Assembly (NCBI GenBank): GCA_032988165.1
Contig: JANTQF010000081.1
Span: 62,001-126,000, forward strand
Source of the DNA: Emmonsiellopsis sp. PD_33
Taxonomy: Eukaryota; Ascomycota; Eurotiomycetes; Onygenales; Ajellomycetaceae
Reading direction: 5' to 3'
DNA: 64,000 bases
Shown here: positions 1 to 13,399 of the stretch, one piece after another
How positions within the stretch are numbered: the stretch's first letter is position 1
How the letters are laid out: every line of letters begins with the position of its first letter
Made by a program: the position numbers and the translations under genes
Notes under the pieces: generated by a model
The model's input: the letters and a program-made list of their open reading frames with translations, nothing else
What the model was told of the DNA's origin: nothing
The model's database searches: none

Positions 1-560
1 CTGATACCCATACAGCTTTACCAGCCTTATATTAATTGCTAATGAGGCCTTCTGGGCATCTCATGACCACCTCTCTGAATGCCCATGCTACATTATACTT
101 CAAATAATATATACTTTAATCAGCTGCACAGACTACTCATTCATTCTCACTAATACTAGGTGTGATATGAGTGCTGATATATACTTAACCCTCTTACTGA
201 GTAGTATTATAGCTATCTAGGCACTAATGAAATATTTCCCATTGTCTGTATACAACACTTTCAGTCATCTAAATGTTGGTGTGAATCTATAGAAGAAGTT
301 TATAACTAACTCCTCAACTGCATCTGTATAGGGAGCTGTCCAGATGAATCTTATAAAGTATTTAACTACTACTAGCATGTATTAAGCTTCATCCTCTGCC
401 ACTAGCTGTATAGGCCCCAGGAAATCCATTCCCAAGAGATCCATCAGTTGGAATGACTGAATCCTCTAGGAAAACTGTAGGATGAATAGATTTCTAAAAC
501 TAGAGAACTAAGGAATCTTCCTCTTAAATACTACTTTAATTGCTGACCTCTTCTACTAGA
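1..560 (-). pseudogene. Gypsy-type integrase relic, cut by the window edge
   Basis: On the minus strand one frame reads as a retroviral-type integrase core despite several stops. The first block is MDLLGMDFLGP, then a stretch with FIRFIWTAPYTDAVEEL, then LYTDNGKYF, then SALISHLVLVRMNE. These match the D-D-E layout of Ty3/gypsy integrases (first Asp in MDFLGP, second in YTDNG, Glu in the NE block). The stops are TAA or TAG where glutamine or tryptophan would be expected, the pattern left by C-to-T mutation. The rest of the element lies outside the window or is lost. Its sequence differs from the two complete gypsy copies further right, so it is probably another family. Confidence 0.7.
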
Positions 561-624
561 AGGACTAGGTGCACTAGATTGCTGACCTGAAGGTTAGAGA
601 CCATATGACCTCTAACACTATTAT

Positions 625-848
625 TTCTAATTGAGCTAGTATAACCCACAAATATGTACTGGGTATAGAATTCCTATCATTCCTAATTGAGCTAGTATAA
701 CCCATAAATATATACTGGGTGCAGAATTCCTACCATTCCTAATTGAGCTAGTATAACCCACAAATATGTACTGGGTGCAGAATTCCTATCATTTCCAATT
801 GAGCTAGCATAACCCACAAATATGTATTAGGTATAGAATTCCTACATT
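625..848. repeat. Minisatellite, four copies of a 56-bp unit
   Basis: Four head-to-tail copies begin at 625, 681, 737 and 793. Each contains ATTGAGCTAG, TATAACCCA, ATACTGGG or a variant, and AGAATTCCTA. Copies differ by a few transitions. The array abuts the integrase relic. Confidence 0.9.
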
Positions 849-959
849 TTCTAATTTAATAGAACCATGCTACCTACTCATGATCTAATATTTCCCTATC
901 TCTATTAAAGAATATAATATTTTCCTAGTATTCTAATGAGATAATAAGATAAATATTTA

Positions 960-1330
960 TAAATTTATAGACTAAATGGTGAGATGGATAGTAATGGCAG
1001 ATAGTGATAGCAGAATGGTGATCTCAGAATGATAATAAGCAGATAGTAATAGCAGGATAATAATAAAAAAATAGTGATAGCAGGAGGGCAATGGGGGGAT
1101 AATAATAGCAGGATGATAATAGGCTACAGCAGAATGATAAAAATAGAATGATAATAGTGAAATAGTAATAATAAAATAATGATAGTAGAATGATGATAGC
1201 AGAATAGTAACAGCAAGATGATAATAGCAGAATAGTGATAGTAGGATGACAATGACAGAATGATAATAGTAGAATAACAATAAGGAGATAGTAATAGCAG
1301 GATGATAGGGTGTCATGATAATTTGAATTA
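960..1330. repeat. Low-complexity GATAAT/GATAGTAATAGCAG array
   Basis: Purine-rich imperfect repeats of roughly 10-12 bp (GATGATAATAGCAGAATAGT and variants) run for about 370 bp. The 125-codon open frame on the minus strand arises from this low complexity and is not a gene. Confidence 0.8.
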
Positions 1331-1347
1331 AATAGGCACTACTTTCC

Positions 1348-1408
1348 ATGACATTTCTATGACATTTCTATGACATTTCTGTGACATTTCCATGACATTA
1401 TCATGACA
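1348..1408. repeat. 11-bp tandem repeat (ATGACATTTCT)
   Basis: About five and a half copies of ATGACATTTCT with single-base variants lie directly after the purine-rich array. Confidence 0.85.
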
Positions 1409-3799
1409 CCTTTTAAGTCCATAATATCTCTACAAAAATAACTTGGATCATGATGGAAGTAATACCATTCAATCCCTTGAGGTAAGAGCTTTCAAATGGA
1501 TATAGTTTTATTAGAATTAAGATAATATTTAATGTTAAGACTTACTATGAATTTTCCTTATAAAATGCATGGAGAGCTGTGTCTTATTAGAGGTAAAAAC
1601 TAATAGAACTAGTATTAAGCAGACTGGAAGTTTTTGTTGTGTATCTCACTACTAGTTGACTGTATGCATCTCAGTATATATTCATTGATTTAACTTAGAG
1701 AACTGCTGTATAGGTGCATACTGTAAGAAGTCCTTAAATAAAAGGTACTTAAATAATTAGCAAATAATATTATCCACTCTTTGGTGTAAGAGAGTAACAT
1801 TGATTATTATTTCATCAGTAAATATTATTAATATTATAATGTTAATAAATTCATCATATTATATCTTATCTGTGGTTAGGCCACTATCAATGATACTATG
1901 GAATTATTGAGCAATGTAGAAGGAGAGTCCATTGGTAACAGTATGAAAATAGGGTAAGATGAGAAATTAGTTAATAGTACTACTAGAAAGTTCAGTGTTA
2001 AGGAAGAACTGTGCAAGGCTGTATTTAATCTTACTTTTAAAGCTCTCATACTGGGCTGTTGTTATTCTGATGGAGGAGTTGAACATTAGGTTAATATAAT
2101 TTAGAACTAGACATCCAGCTGGTTATAGCAAGAGTTCTTCATAGATAACAGTATAGGTATTTAAAACTGAGGTTTTTGCAGCTTATAATAATAATAATGA
2201 GATAAAGAAGGCTGCCTCTAAGTTTATATCTTCTTTCTAGTAGATTTAATTAGTTAGCATTATCTTTATTAGCAACTTGAAAAAGCCTACTGCCAGAAGA
2301 GGAAGCACAGAACTCAGCTTAAGCTGAGGACACAGCATGATGTGAATAACTTTTCTTAAAACATAATAATACATACATTAGGATGGTTTGAAGTTAGTTC
2401 CACATTTATAGAGTCTAGTATGATACTAGAAGTATCAACTACATCTAAGTCTTTATCAGCTGTGAGACCCTGTGGTTGTTCACTGGAAGGTAGAACCATA
2501 AGAGCATGTTTGATGAGAGGTTATATAGGTACTGAAAGAGATATGGTAAATTAACTGGTATTAATTAACATCATTTTCAATACTTTCTACTTTACTTGAA
2601 TTATAACTAAGTATTTCTTTTAATGATGACTAAGGCTGCTCTGGCTGTTAATAGCTTTTCAGCAGTATGAACAGGTATGGATATAGGCAGAGTTCTTCAT
2701 AGTAAGAGATTTAATGCTTGATGTTGGGTATAGTGCTGAAGCTGAATAAGGATAATAAAGACTAGAATGTTATTATTTAATATATCACTTAAAAGCTGAT
2801 TAAAGGAGCATACAACAATTTAGACTTAGTAGAATTAGTCATGATGCAGATTAAATAGACCAATTAAAACACTAATAAATACATTCTTAGCTAACTAACT
2901 AGTTTATATATGATTAATGACATGATAAAAATAGAGAGGTAAAGATAGGGGGAACAAACAAAGCTCAGCTTAAGCTGAGTAGCAGGTATGATTACTAGCA
3001 GGTACTAATAAACTTTTAAGTTAAATTAAAACAGATAAAATAAAAACACAGGCTGGCTGGGGTAAATTTAATTGGGCAGGAGCTTGCATGCTTTATAAAC
3101 AGGATTTTATCAGCCAGGAAGGTCATCTACACCAGAAGGAAAACTTCTGATAGTGAATTCAGTGAGTTTATCTGACTTGGCTTGCTTGGCTTGCTTGGAA
3201 GCAGGGGGGGTAGCAGTACTTATAGAGGATCATTTGTGTGGGTTCAGACTTGCATCATTCAAGGAGGAAGGTAGCCCTGACACCTGGGGACTTCCCAAAG
3301 AAGCAACTGATTCAGGAATAGATAATAGGCTAGACATAGGGAAATAGAACAATTTGTTTGAAGAAGAAGGAAGTATATATCTGAGTAGGCTTGACATGGG
3401 CATTCTAGAAGGTGTTTTGAGCTAAGGTTTTTTAGCTGGGAATCCTAATGCTAAAACAGTCTTTAATTTACTCATTACATGACTGATGGCCTCTCTGATA
3501 TTCAGCTGTTAAATTGCATTGATCTGTGCAGGCATGAGGCTAAGATTATTAATATTATTCCAGACTAGTTAGGACACAGACTGTCCAAACATTTTCTGAA
3601 TAAAGATTGTAGCATGGGTTTTAATTACCTGTTCTATCTGATCTTTTTCATGTTAGGAAGAGGAGAAAGTACCCTGATCTCAGCTTAAGCTAAGATCTTA
3701 AAACACTGTAGGGTCTTGAGCAATAATTTAAGATGTGAATTTTGCAGTTGCCTTCACTTCAATGAATCTATTGAAGATGTTAGTGGTTGATATAATCCA
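1409..3799. other. AT-rich, CpG-free sequence with no recognisable gene
   Basis: No frame here can be assigned to a protein family. The only open frame of note (3153-3347, plus, 64 codons) has no features I recognise. Three copies of the palindrome CTCAGCTTAAGCTGAG or a close variant occur at 2313, 2964 and 3679. It is probably decayed repeat sequence. Confidence 0.6.
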
Positions 3800-6700
3800 T
3801 ATATGTTATGAATATTCTTAATTTATTCAATGCACATGATGCAGAGCTTGAAGCATATTATTAATATTAGAGAGAGGTTTAAGTAGCATTATATTACTGT
3901 AAGTTCTGTGGAGATTCAAACTAGTCACATCAGTGTGGTAGTTGATGATTAATATCTTCATCAGATAGTTAAGATTATTAAAGTTATCCACAGTTTCTAC
4001 ACATTCATAACTAGTTATAGACATACAGATAACATTAATATTCACATTGAAAAGGGTTATGAACATCTCCATGATAAACACTATCATAAAGAACTAACAA
4101 AAGACTAAAAGACCTTACTACCATGTAACAACAACCTTATTGACAATAGATAACAGGTATGAGAACTTGGCAGATAAGCAACAGAGTAGAGCTGCAATCT
4201 ATACTCTATTAGTAAGAATATAGGGGATTAAATTATTGTAAATCACACAGGATAAGAATCACACTGCACCTCTATTTGCCTTCTGACACTATTTATTGAT
4301 ATTAATAGTAAGATTTCCCTTTCATTTGACTGATATTACTTTAAATAATTGTGACAGACACAGTAAGAATAAGGCATGCTAAAGTTGGTAATATATACTC
4401 ATATTAAATTTCCCTGTGTTAGCTGGATCAAGTGTGTTGTCTGAATTTACTAAGGGCATGAAATTATTAATCTTAATGAAGAGTTTCAGTATGAACTTTA
4501 CATAAGTCACTTGATACTCTACTAATTGCTTGTTAGCCATCAAACAGTCTATTATAATAACTGTGTAGGGGAGTATATATTCCCCCATAACAGCTTTACT
4601 CCCATGAGTTGATTCATCCATTGAAATTGAGACATTCATTATAGACTTTATAATTTGTTATAAAACCAGCTGGTTGATTATTTTCAGCACAATCAATAAT
4701 GCATGATAATGGGATAGTAAATCATTACTCACAAATAATTTCTGAAAGAGAATAGGATCCAAGATATGTATATGACTGGGTTCATACTCAGAGGTCAAGA
4801 CATACTCAGTTAGAGAATCCTCTATGAACTGGTAGTTAATGGAGGACTCTCATTCCTCCCTAAATGAAAGATAAAGCAGGTCATGCAAATTATATGCATG
4901 ATTTACCATGTAAGTATCTATTATGAGTAATAAATTTATATAAGGAATTATTGATATGATATGATGTATTCTCATTCTAAGGTTCTTTATGATATAAGCT
5001 TCATTTAGTAATACAAGGCCAAAGTAAAACTCCTTCAGCTATAGTGATATAACTATATCTGTAGGGTCCAGAATGGCATAGATGTCTTCAGTATTATATC
5101 AGTCAATAAGCTTGTCACTTTCATCATTATCTTTAGTGCTATCATCTTTGCAAATGGGTGAATCAGAGGGTTGCAGTTTAGTGTAGCTAATAGGCACTAA
5201 ATGGGAGTCTTAGCTTAAGCTGAGATGAGTAAACTCCTTACATGTCATATAATATATTCATGTTGAATATGAGGTCACAATGAGTATATATACTATTTTG
5301 AATTTCAAGGTATTAATAGTTGATATAAGGGTTTACAGTGCCTTTTCATTAATTACAAGGAACTACTTTCTTAGGTCTGAAATCCTGCCTGGCCTGACAG
5401 ATAAGTAAAATATGTGCATTGTGAATATATCATGGAATTATAACTAAATCTTATTGACCCAAGTGTATATGAGATGTGAGGGAATAAAAATAATTAATGG
5501 GAGATGTTCTAAGCTAACCTCTTAAAATAAATGTCAGAAGAAAGTAGCACTGAGGGCCTGAATTATTTTATTAAGTCTTATCTGATTGACTAGTATGATA
5601 GTGTGTTGCTTCTTAAGGGTAATAATGAGTATTACTATGCTATTAACTTGCCAGGGTTTTAATTCTATGTTGCTAATTACTAGTGCCTTAGGATCAAAGC
5701 ATAGTAATGAAGTCAATTATTTATAACTGAGTAAGTTAATATTAGTAGAATTGAGCAGCTTTTTCATTGCATCATTAATGATTGACAGCTTGAAGGTTGT
5801 TGCCAGTTCAGTGAGAATACCAGAATTAATGGTTTACCCTAAGGTATTGTTATAAGCTTCAAAAATGTCTGGGACATTAAAAGTGAGATGCTGAATGAGA
5901 ATGCACTCCTCTTCAGGAATTAGATGGGAAAAATCAACTACAGCAGGGATTATATTTTGATTGACCTGGGCTTTAATTATATTTAAATGATTGAATGTGT
6001 CTATCATTTCATTGCCAGTGATGTCAGTGGGATCAAATGTCAGGCTAATTAATCTATATTGTTCAATGAGTAGGTTGAAGTTAGCAGGTTACTAATGGAG
6101 GTTGATATTAGTAAAAGCAAATTCTAATTTAGACCAGTACATTGGGACCTTAATAGTTTGATTATTAGCATTGGAATAGTTATTAGGCTGCTTTGCAATG
6201 AATTTAAGAAACCAAATCATCACAAATAGATGTTCTGGGTTTATAGAGAGATTGAGTCAGATATCTGCAGGGAAGGTTGTTGTGAGCCACCCAATCATCA
6301 AATAATATATGTAAATTGCAGCCTTTAAATTCCCTTTAACATTAAACAGCTGCTCAAAGCTGAACTTAAGGATATTACATTGAAAGATCTCTAATGAAAA
6401 AAGAGATATAAGAGTACTAACTTCTACTCAGCTCTGAGATTTATGATTAGCACCTGTATGACTATAGGAGTTCTTATGGATATCTATAAAGTCATTCAGT
6501 AGTTTATGGATGCAGGGCTTTTGAACCCAGTTAAGAAAGGCAGAAACAGTGGTGAATCCCAATGCACTGATTAGTAGGGATTAAGATAATTACAGCTGAT
6601 CAGGCTTGATGAGTTTAATTCTCACCCCAGTGAATTTTAAATGGATTGATTTGAGTTTCTCTGAGGACTTAACATTGGCTTTTTTACCAGCTATCTATAA

Positions 6701-6900
6701 GAATGTTAGAATAAGGTTACAGCTGACAGCTTGACAGGGAATGTGGGGCAGAAGCTGAGGTAGGTAAGTAGTAGTCTCAGTTTAAACTCAGTTTATACTA
6801 GTTCAAATATGGCTAAGTGCCTATTAATGTAAATATTGACTAAGTGCACAGACATGGAATACAACTCATCTTGATGTTGTGATTTGAACAGGTACAGATA
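3800..6900 (-). pseudogene. Degenerate SNF2-helicase-like coding region
   Basis: On the minus strand a broken frame runs through this region. The best anchor is at 5551-5665, where IELKPWQ is followed about 25 residues later by NKIIQALSATF. That matches the start of an SNF2 ATPase (LKPWQ, then motif I of GLGKTIQAL type) with the glycine codons altered. Upstream the frame reads YRLISLTFDPTDITGNEMI and VPDIFEAYNN, and downstream (4379-4639) DESTHGSKAVMGEYILPYT. Stops are mostly TAA/TAG at expected Gln/Trp positions. It may be a hypermutated duplicate of a host helicase gene or the helicase of a mobile element. The family call rests on one motif cluster. Confidence 0.45.
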
Positions 6901-7273
6901 TATATAACAGATAATTTTGATATAATCTTCTACTAATTTTCTTATGAATAATAAGTTTTTCAGGATTATATAAGTAAATTTGGTAGGGGAGGGTAGAAAT
7001 GAACATTTGAGAATGTTATAAGAGTAAGAGTATTAACAGTGTGTAATGCTGATAGTGTTAAGAAAGTTGTCAGAAAAAGAGTTTAAAATTATAGTAGGAG
7101 ATTTAAGAAGATGTGCACACTGTCACTAGCTGAGCTTAAGCTGAGAAATGTAGCTTACTGACTTGCCCACCTATAATAATGCCAGTAAATTAGTGAAGTT
7201 GATTGAATTTGGAGGAAAGAGTAGCTACTAATATGAAAGAATAAGATTGAGAACACAGTAAAGAATACTATAC
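6901..7273. other. Short AT-rich gap before the first gypsy element
   Basis: No gene or repeat unit is visible except one palindrome copy (CTGAGCTTAAGCTGAG) at 7130-7145. The 5-bp target duplication TATAC of the neighbouring element ends this stretch at 7269-7273. Confidence 0.5.
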
Positions 7274-7527
7274 TGTAATAGGTGTGCTCTGATAAGCAGA
7301 TCATGCAAGTTATATATTAGAATCAAGATTGTAATTATTAGAGAAAGGAAGGAAAAAGGAAAAGAAATTATGAGATCATGCAATATAAATAGAAGGAAAT
7401 TATATGAGATCAGAGTGGATAAACATTCATATGAAGGCCCAGTTGGAGGCATTCAATCAGGTAGTTAGAGATTGAGTGAAGTTTAGATGAGTTATAGATA
7501 TAGAGTATAAGGGTGTAGCCCTTCATA
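7274..7527 (-). repeat. 3' LTR of gypsy copy A (254 bp)
   Basis: In minus orientation it starts TATGAAGGGCTACACCC, where the canonical TG has become TA, and ends near position 7274 with TATTACA. A purine tract (AATAGGAGGGGATAA, 7528-7542 on the minus strand) precedes it and is the probable polypurine primer. Confidence 0.88.
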
Positions 7528-7599
7528 TTATCCCCTCCTATTCAGTTTTAAAGAGTAGGCAGGAAGGTTCAGAGAATCAAGCACAGTACAGTATAGGTA

Positions 7600-10500
7600 G
7601 AGTCTCATTAGGCAGGTACAGTTCTTTATAACAGGCAAGCACAGTAGTGTCCTGCAGGGTAAAGGTTAGTTTCCATGAAGAGATCTCATATCTGAGTCAC
7701 TTCACTAGGTACTGGAATTCTCATCCATAGTGGTGATGATTGAGAATGGCTTTAATCTCATATTCTACCTCATTATCTTCCCTGATGATGCCTGGTGAAT
7801 GCTAGTTAGTAATTTCTTGTGAGAGGAATGGGTCAGTAGAGACCTTGTAGAATAGATTCATGTGAAACATGTTGTAGATTCTAGGTGATATATCAAAATA
7901 ATAGTTATGACTTCTCAGGATTTTAATAACAGTGTACTTAGTATATTGATAGTCAAGTGTGCAAGACAGGCAATCAGTTGTGATATTTTGAAGGTCTAGT
8001 CAGACCTTATTACTCACCTCATAGTGTTTAGCAGGATTTTAGTGAGCATTCATACAGTCCTATTGGTCCTACTGGGCACTGATCATAGAGAATTTAGCCC
8101 ACTTGTGAGCTTACTAGAGTTTCAAGATGATGGTGTTCATAATTTGAATCAGACTGTAGGATAAAGTAGAAGATTCAGATAATTTAGTGAAATTAAGAAC
8201 TTTAAGGTTATAATTATATGAGAGGAAAAATGGGCTGACACCAGTGCTAACAGCATTACAGCCATTAATTGTAAGTTTAGCATGCAGGAGGAGTTCATTC
8301 CAGTCATCCTGAATGTATGAATAGAATTTTTAAAGGTAATTCTTAGTTGTTTAAATTATATGTTTAGTGCTACTATTAGTTTTAGGATGATAGGCAGTTG
8401 AGAGGTATTAGAAAATCTTAAGGAGCTGATAGATTTAAATCTAGATAGCTCTGATGAACTGAGTTTCACAGTTCAAGACAATTATATGGGGTAGATCATG
8501 CTGATGATAAAATAGACTTTAAAAGAAAGCTTTAGCCACTGTAGGTGCATCCATCTTCATATAGAATTTAAAGATAATACCTTTATTAAGGTAGTTAATA
8601 ATGATAAGGATATTCTTGCAGCTGTTGCTCATAAGAAGATCTACTATAAAATTAATGATGATATTGTGCCAGACATATTTAAAGATCAGAAGAGATTTGA
8701 GTAGACTTTAGCAGTAGTTCTGCCAGATAATAATAGATTGATAGATGTTATAGTTTCAGGTGAACTATTAAATACTCTGAGATATATTAAGCCAGTAGAA
8801 ATCTCAGAATAAAATTTAGTAGAGTGCTTTGTAGTCTGAATGGCTAGTCATCAGAGAATTATGAGTTTCTTACATGATTTAAGTGTATAATGATTCTGAA
8901 TTAAGAACTCACTACCTCTTCTAGAAGTGTAGTTGGGAGTTAGAGTCTACAGAGTATTTAGTGATGCCAATACAGACTTAAAGTTCAGATAGAAAATAGT
9001 AAGCTTTATCTTGGATAACCTGGGTCATTATCTGAAGGTGTTCATTAGAGGTAGCAGTAGTGTTCTAGAGTTCCTGAAGTGAGGATGAGGTGGTTATAAT
9101 TAACAGGGTAATAAATAAGGTATGTATTACTTCATATAGTATTACTTCAGATTCTTTGAGAATCTATAGATCTAGTAGTCTCTATTTGTAGTTTGTCTAG
9201 TGGGTGTTGAAATCTTTAGAAAGCATATTCTATTCATATTAGAAGAGGATGTTGGCCATGGAGTTCTCTATGCCAAGATGATAATAAATTATAAAATGAA
9301 AGTAACTGAGAAATTTAGCCCAGTACATCTGATATTCAGAGAGTTTATAGATTATTATAAAATATTAAAGGTTCTTATGATCTGTGATGATTTTAAAGTT
9401 TTTCATACTGTAGAGTTTGGAGTCCTATTCCTCTAGACATCAGATGATAGTGAGAAGTTTCTTGTCATAAATCTCATAGTTAGCTTCAGTAGGGCTGAGC
9501 TTTTTAAATATGAATGTATAGGATTACAGGACACCTTCATTATCCCATTGCATGAGAGTATTATTTATAATATAATTAGAAGAGTCTGTTTCAACTACCA
9601 TCAGGTGATTAGAGTCAAATGTGATGAGCATCAGAATAGAGACAAATATTTACTTAAGGTGCATAAATGCCTTGTCTGCTTTCTTAGACCATTAAAACTG
9701 CTAGTCTTTATGTATGAGATCAGTTAGTAGTCAGATAATGTCAGAAAAATCTTAAATGAAGTGTCAGTAGAAATTCATGAATCCTAGGAAGCCTTGCATG
9801 TCTTTTATGGTTATAGAGGCCTCCTATTTGAGGATAGTAGTAATCTTCTTGGGGTCCATATGGACTCCCTTTCCTGCCTCTATGATGAAGCTGAGGTAGG
9901 TTGTCTCTTGAACTTTAAAGGTAGATTTATTAATGTTGATTAGGAGATCATATTTATAAAGGCAGGTGAGGACTTTTCAGACATACTCTTAGTGCTACTT
10001 ATGGGATCTATCAGTGAAGATGAGAATGTTATTAAGGTAGGTAGAAGTAAATTCATCTAAATAATTTTATAAGGCCTAGTTGATATATTTCTGAAAGGTG
10101 CTTAGAGTATTTATGAGATCAAAAGGGATGACTGTTCATTCAAATAGATTATATCTCATGTAAAAGGTAGTTAGCTATTCATCTCCTTCTGTGATTTAGA
10201 TCTTATAAAATGTAGAAATGACATCCAGCTTTATAAACTATTTAGCTTGACTGATTCATTCAAGAGTCTCATTAATTAATAGTAGTGAGTAATAATCTTT
10301 TCAGATGAGGCAGTTGAGACTCTAATAGTTAACATAGAATTAGAGGCCTTCACCTGGCTTTTTCATGAAGAGCATAGATGTGCTTACAGGTAAATTGCTA
10401 ACTCAGATGAAACCCTTATCTAAAAGGTCATTAAGGGTCTTATGAAGCACAAGTAGTTTATCATGTAATATGTTGTATAGTAATTCTTAGGGTAGCTGAG

Positions 10501-12190
10501 AGTCTTTACTATCTATCTTCTTAAGTTCAATATGGTAGTTGTGCATACCATGAAATAGTAGGAGCTTCTCAGTGACCTTATAATTAAAAATATTGAGGAA
10601 TTCATGATATTATAGAGGGAGGACTGTCACAGAGTTAATCTTCAGCTTCTTAGAGAGTTATAAGAGGGCCTTCTCTATGTCAGCCATACTAGCAGTGAAG
10701 ATTTCAATGGAAGGTTAGAACTTGAATTTCTGATTGTAGCTTTAGAGGAGGTTATAGGTGTTGGCAGAGATTTGATAAAGATCAGTAGTCTTATAAACAT
10801 CTTTTTTAGAGATATAGATGCCTTTAGGGAATATGATGCATTAATTGCAAGCATTGATAAGAGCTTGATATTCAGATAGCTATAATAGGCCTAGTATGAA
10901 GTTATATGGGAGATTCTCAATCTTATATGTATAGATGTTTTCTTAGAGAAATCTACTAATATCAATATCAAACTTCATCATATTTTGTATAAAGCTACCT
11001 GTGTCACCATTAACACCTTCAATCTTTTAGAGGTTGATTGGGATATACAGAAGGTTATAACAGTTAATCATGTGAGGATGAATCATTAAATAGTAACAGT
11101 AACCACTATCCACCATAGCATTCATATTAAAAGAATGATTAACTATAGTAGATATAAGAATTATCAGAATAGTCATTTTCTTCTCAAAGGTCTTTCTATC
11201 TAACTCTGGGAGCTTCTACTCATAATTTCACATGAAAGCTAGTCTTTTCCTAAGTCTGACTTGGCATCTTTGAAGTCTTTCTCCTCTTTGGGCTTGATTT
11301 GTACATTTGCAGACTGTATGGGCAGTTTTAGGGGAATATGGGTTCCACAGCAGTTAGTAGCTCTATGCCCAGGTTTATTACAGTTAATGCAGATATCTCA
11401 GATGCAGTAGTTAATAATGATGATGGTAGTTATATTTAGAACATAGAATGCATTCATATAAGTAAGCCCTGTAGGTGTTCAGTTCATAGCATTTAGATCC
11501 TTCAGTAGAGAGGTCTTAGAGAAGGCCTCCCTAGAGGTAGTAAGGGCATCACTATGAATTCAGTCCTAAATGATCTTAATCTCAGATAGGTTATTCTCTA
11601 TGCCATAGAGCTTCATATAATATTTGAGGTACATAGGGGGTTCAATGGAGGTAATGATCTACTACAGAAGTTCAAACTTAATAACCTTCTTGAGCAGGGC
11701 CTTTTTAACAGTGTTATTCTATAGCTGGCTACTGACTTCCAGGATCTTCTGATTGAATCTTGAAAGAAAAGTGGAGAGTGGATTGATTTTCTGATGAACA
11801 TTATACAGCCAGATTAGAGCCTTCTGAGCCACTAAAGGGTTGGAGAAAAGAATGTTGAGCTGATTAAGAATGATATTAGAGGTTATAAGAATGAGTTTAG
11901 CATTGATCTTCATTCAAAAGTGAAATCAGATGATAGCAGTGCTAGAGAGTCAGATATAGATGTATCAGGCCTAGTCAGTGAGAAATCTAATTGCAAGGCT
12001 GTTCAAAGTGATTTTGACCTCTGCATTAAGATACCAAACAGGGTATTCAGAGACTTATTCACCCATAAATTTCTCAAGGGTGGTAAGCCTTTCTTTTAGG
12101 CATCTCAGGAAGTCCTCAAAAGGAGCAGTCAGATGAGCAGGAGTTGGGATAGAAGCTAAAGTCAGTATGAGTATATAATTTTATTTGATG
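7600..12190 (-). pseudogene. Gag-Pol relic of gypsy copy A
   Basis: The minus-strand reading includes an intact CCHC zinc knuckle, CINCNKPGHRATNC (11350-11391), at the end of Gag. Next come THIPLKLPIQ and a protease-like region, the reverse transcriptase with YLNN (10028-10039), RNase H and integrase stretches, and a chromodomain near 7680-7800 (EYEIKAILNHHHYG, then EFQYLVK and a stop in place of Trp). The frame is closed by many TAA, TAG and TGA codons. This copy keeps the zinc knuckle better than copy B, while B keeps the RT aspartates, so each copy preserves different ancestral positions. Confidence 0.85.
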
Positions 12191-12588
12191 ATGAGGTTGA
12201 TCTTATTCACAAGCTATTAGATGAAGTTTTAAAATTCAGCATTAGAGCTCTGAGAAGAGGTGTTATCTTCATGCAGAGGATCCATGTTCATAATGAATTT
12301 AAAAGATTGTTCAGATTTGAAGAGTTTAGAGGATTTAGAAAGTTTGGAGGATTCAGAAAGTTTAGAGGAAAATCTCATGAGATATTAATATGAACTGTCA
12401 GGACTTTAAGGTCTTTTACTGACATATTATCTAGCAGAGCTGAGCTAAGTGAGTTGTATTTTAAATTTCAGAAGAGTTTACTGTACATGCAGGTCACATT
12501 TGGAAGAATCTGCTATATATATGAATCATGTTTGAAGGGTAAATATAATGAGGATCTCTAAGAAGAGATCAAATGAGTAATTACAAAA

Positions 12589-12842
12589 TGTAATGGGTAC
12601 ACTCTGATAAGTAGATTGTACAAGCTATACACTAGAATCAAGATTGTAATTACTAGAGAAAGAAAGGAAAAAGGAAAAGAAATTATAAGATTATGCAATA
12701 TAAATAGAAGGGAATTATACAAGATTGGAGTAAATAAACATTCATATGAAGATCTGATTGGAGGCATCTGATCAGGCAGTCAGAGATCAGGCAAAGTTCA
12801 GGCAAGCTATAGATATAGGGTATAAGGGCATAGCCCTTCACA
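12589..12842 (-). repeat. 5' LTR of gypsy copy A (254 bp)
   Basis: In minus orientation it runs from TGTGAAGGGCTATGCCC to CCATTACA, with TG...CA ends. It contains the central pyrimidine stretch shared by all four LTRs in the window. The TATAC target duplication follows at 12843-12847. Confidence 0.9.
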
Positions 12843-13399
12843 TATACTAGTAGATAGGGTCTTATGCATTTGAATTATCCATGGCACTGAGGCATCATGG
12901 GCATATATACTCTTCATTAATAAAGCCAAGTAATAATAATAAGAGTGCTATGCTTGGGTCAGCCAAGTTCTATTCATAACTATTCTTATAATACTCATTG
13001 CTGCAAATCAAAGAAAATATAGAACACTAGTATAAAGTAAGAAGCATATAGAATGCTATTTTGATAGAGTATTGTTATTCTTCTTTATATGTTGACCCTT
13101 TAAAGCTGCAAATCAAAGGAAATATAGGATACTAGTATGAAGCAAGAAGCATATAATAGAATGCTATTTTAATAAAGTATTATTATTCCTCTTTATGTGT
13201 ATGATTAATAATGGTTTGTACAGGAGGTGCTAGTATGTATAATGAAAATAAAGATATTAGTGCATAATGAAAGAAACACCTCTTTACTTACTATCTCATT
13301 ATCTGCTAGTGATGCTAATTATAGAGGTTTACCTACTCTAATTTCATCCTTTAATTCCATTCTTTCTGCATATCCCACTCTAAGACTCCTAATAGGTTA
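12843..13399. other. AT-rich spacer with a direct repeat
   Basis: Two copies of an approximately 92-bp unit beginning CTGCAAATCAAAG lie at about 13000-13091 and 13105-13199, separated by a short spacer. No coding signal is visible. Confidence 0.65.

Larger units (their letters stand above)
7274..12842 (-). mobile_element. Ty3/gypsy chromovirus, copy A, complete but hypermutated
   Basis: This 5,569-bp element lies on the minus strand. It is bounded by two 254-bp LTRs and flanked on both sides by the perfect 5-bp target duplication TATAC (7269-7273 and 12843-12847). Its internal order on the minus strand is Gag with a zinc knuckle, reverse transcriptase, RNase H, integrase and chromodomain, which defines a chromovirus. 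Every domain is broken by stops. The reverse transcriptase catalytic YLDD reads YLNN at 10028-10039, so it cannot be active. It is nearly the same length as copy B (5,568 bp), so decay has been by point mutation with almost no indels, as expected for RIP-like mutation. Confidence 0.9.

Noticed and set aside
972..1349. A 125-codon minus-strand open frame
   Set aside because: It is produced by the GATAAT-type low-complexity array and reads as Ile/Leu/Ser/Tyr/His repeats with no domain.
7228..7452. Four similar small open frames (also at 12558, 18112 and 23426) starting MPP or MPL and rich in Phe/Ile/Leu
   Set aside because: They are the same segment of the 254-bp gypsy LTRs and not membrane protein genes.
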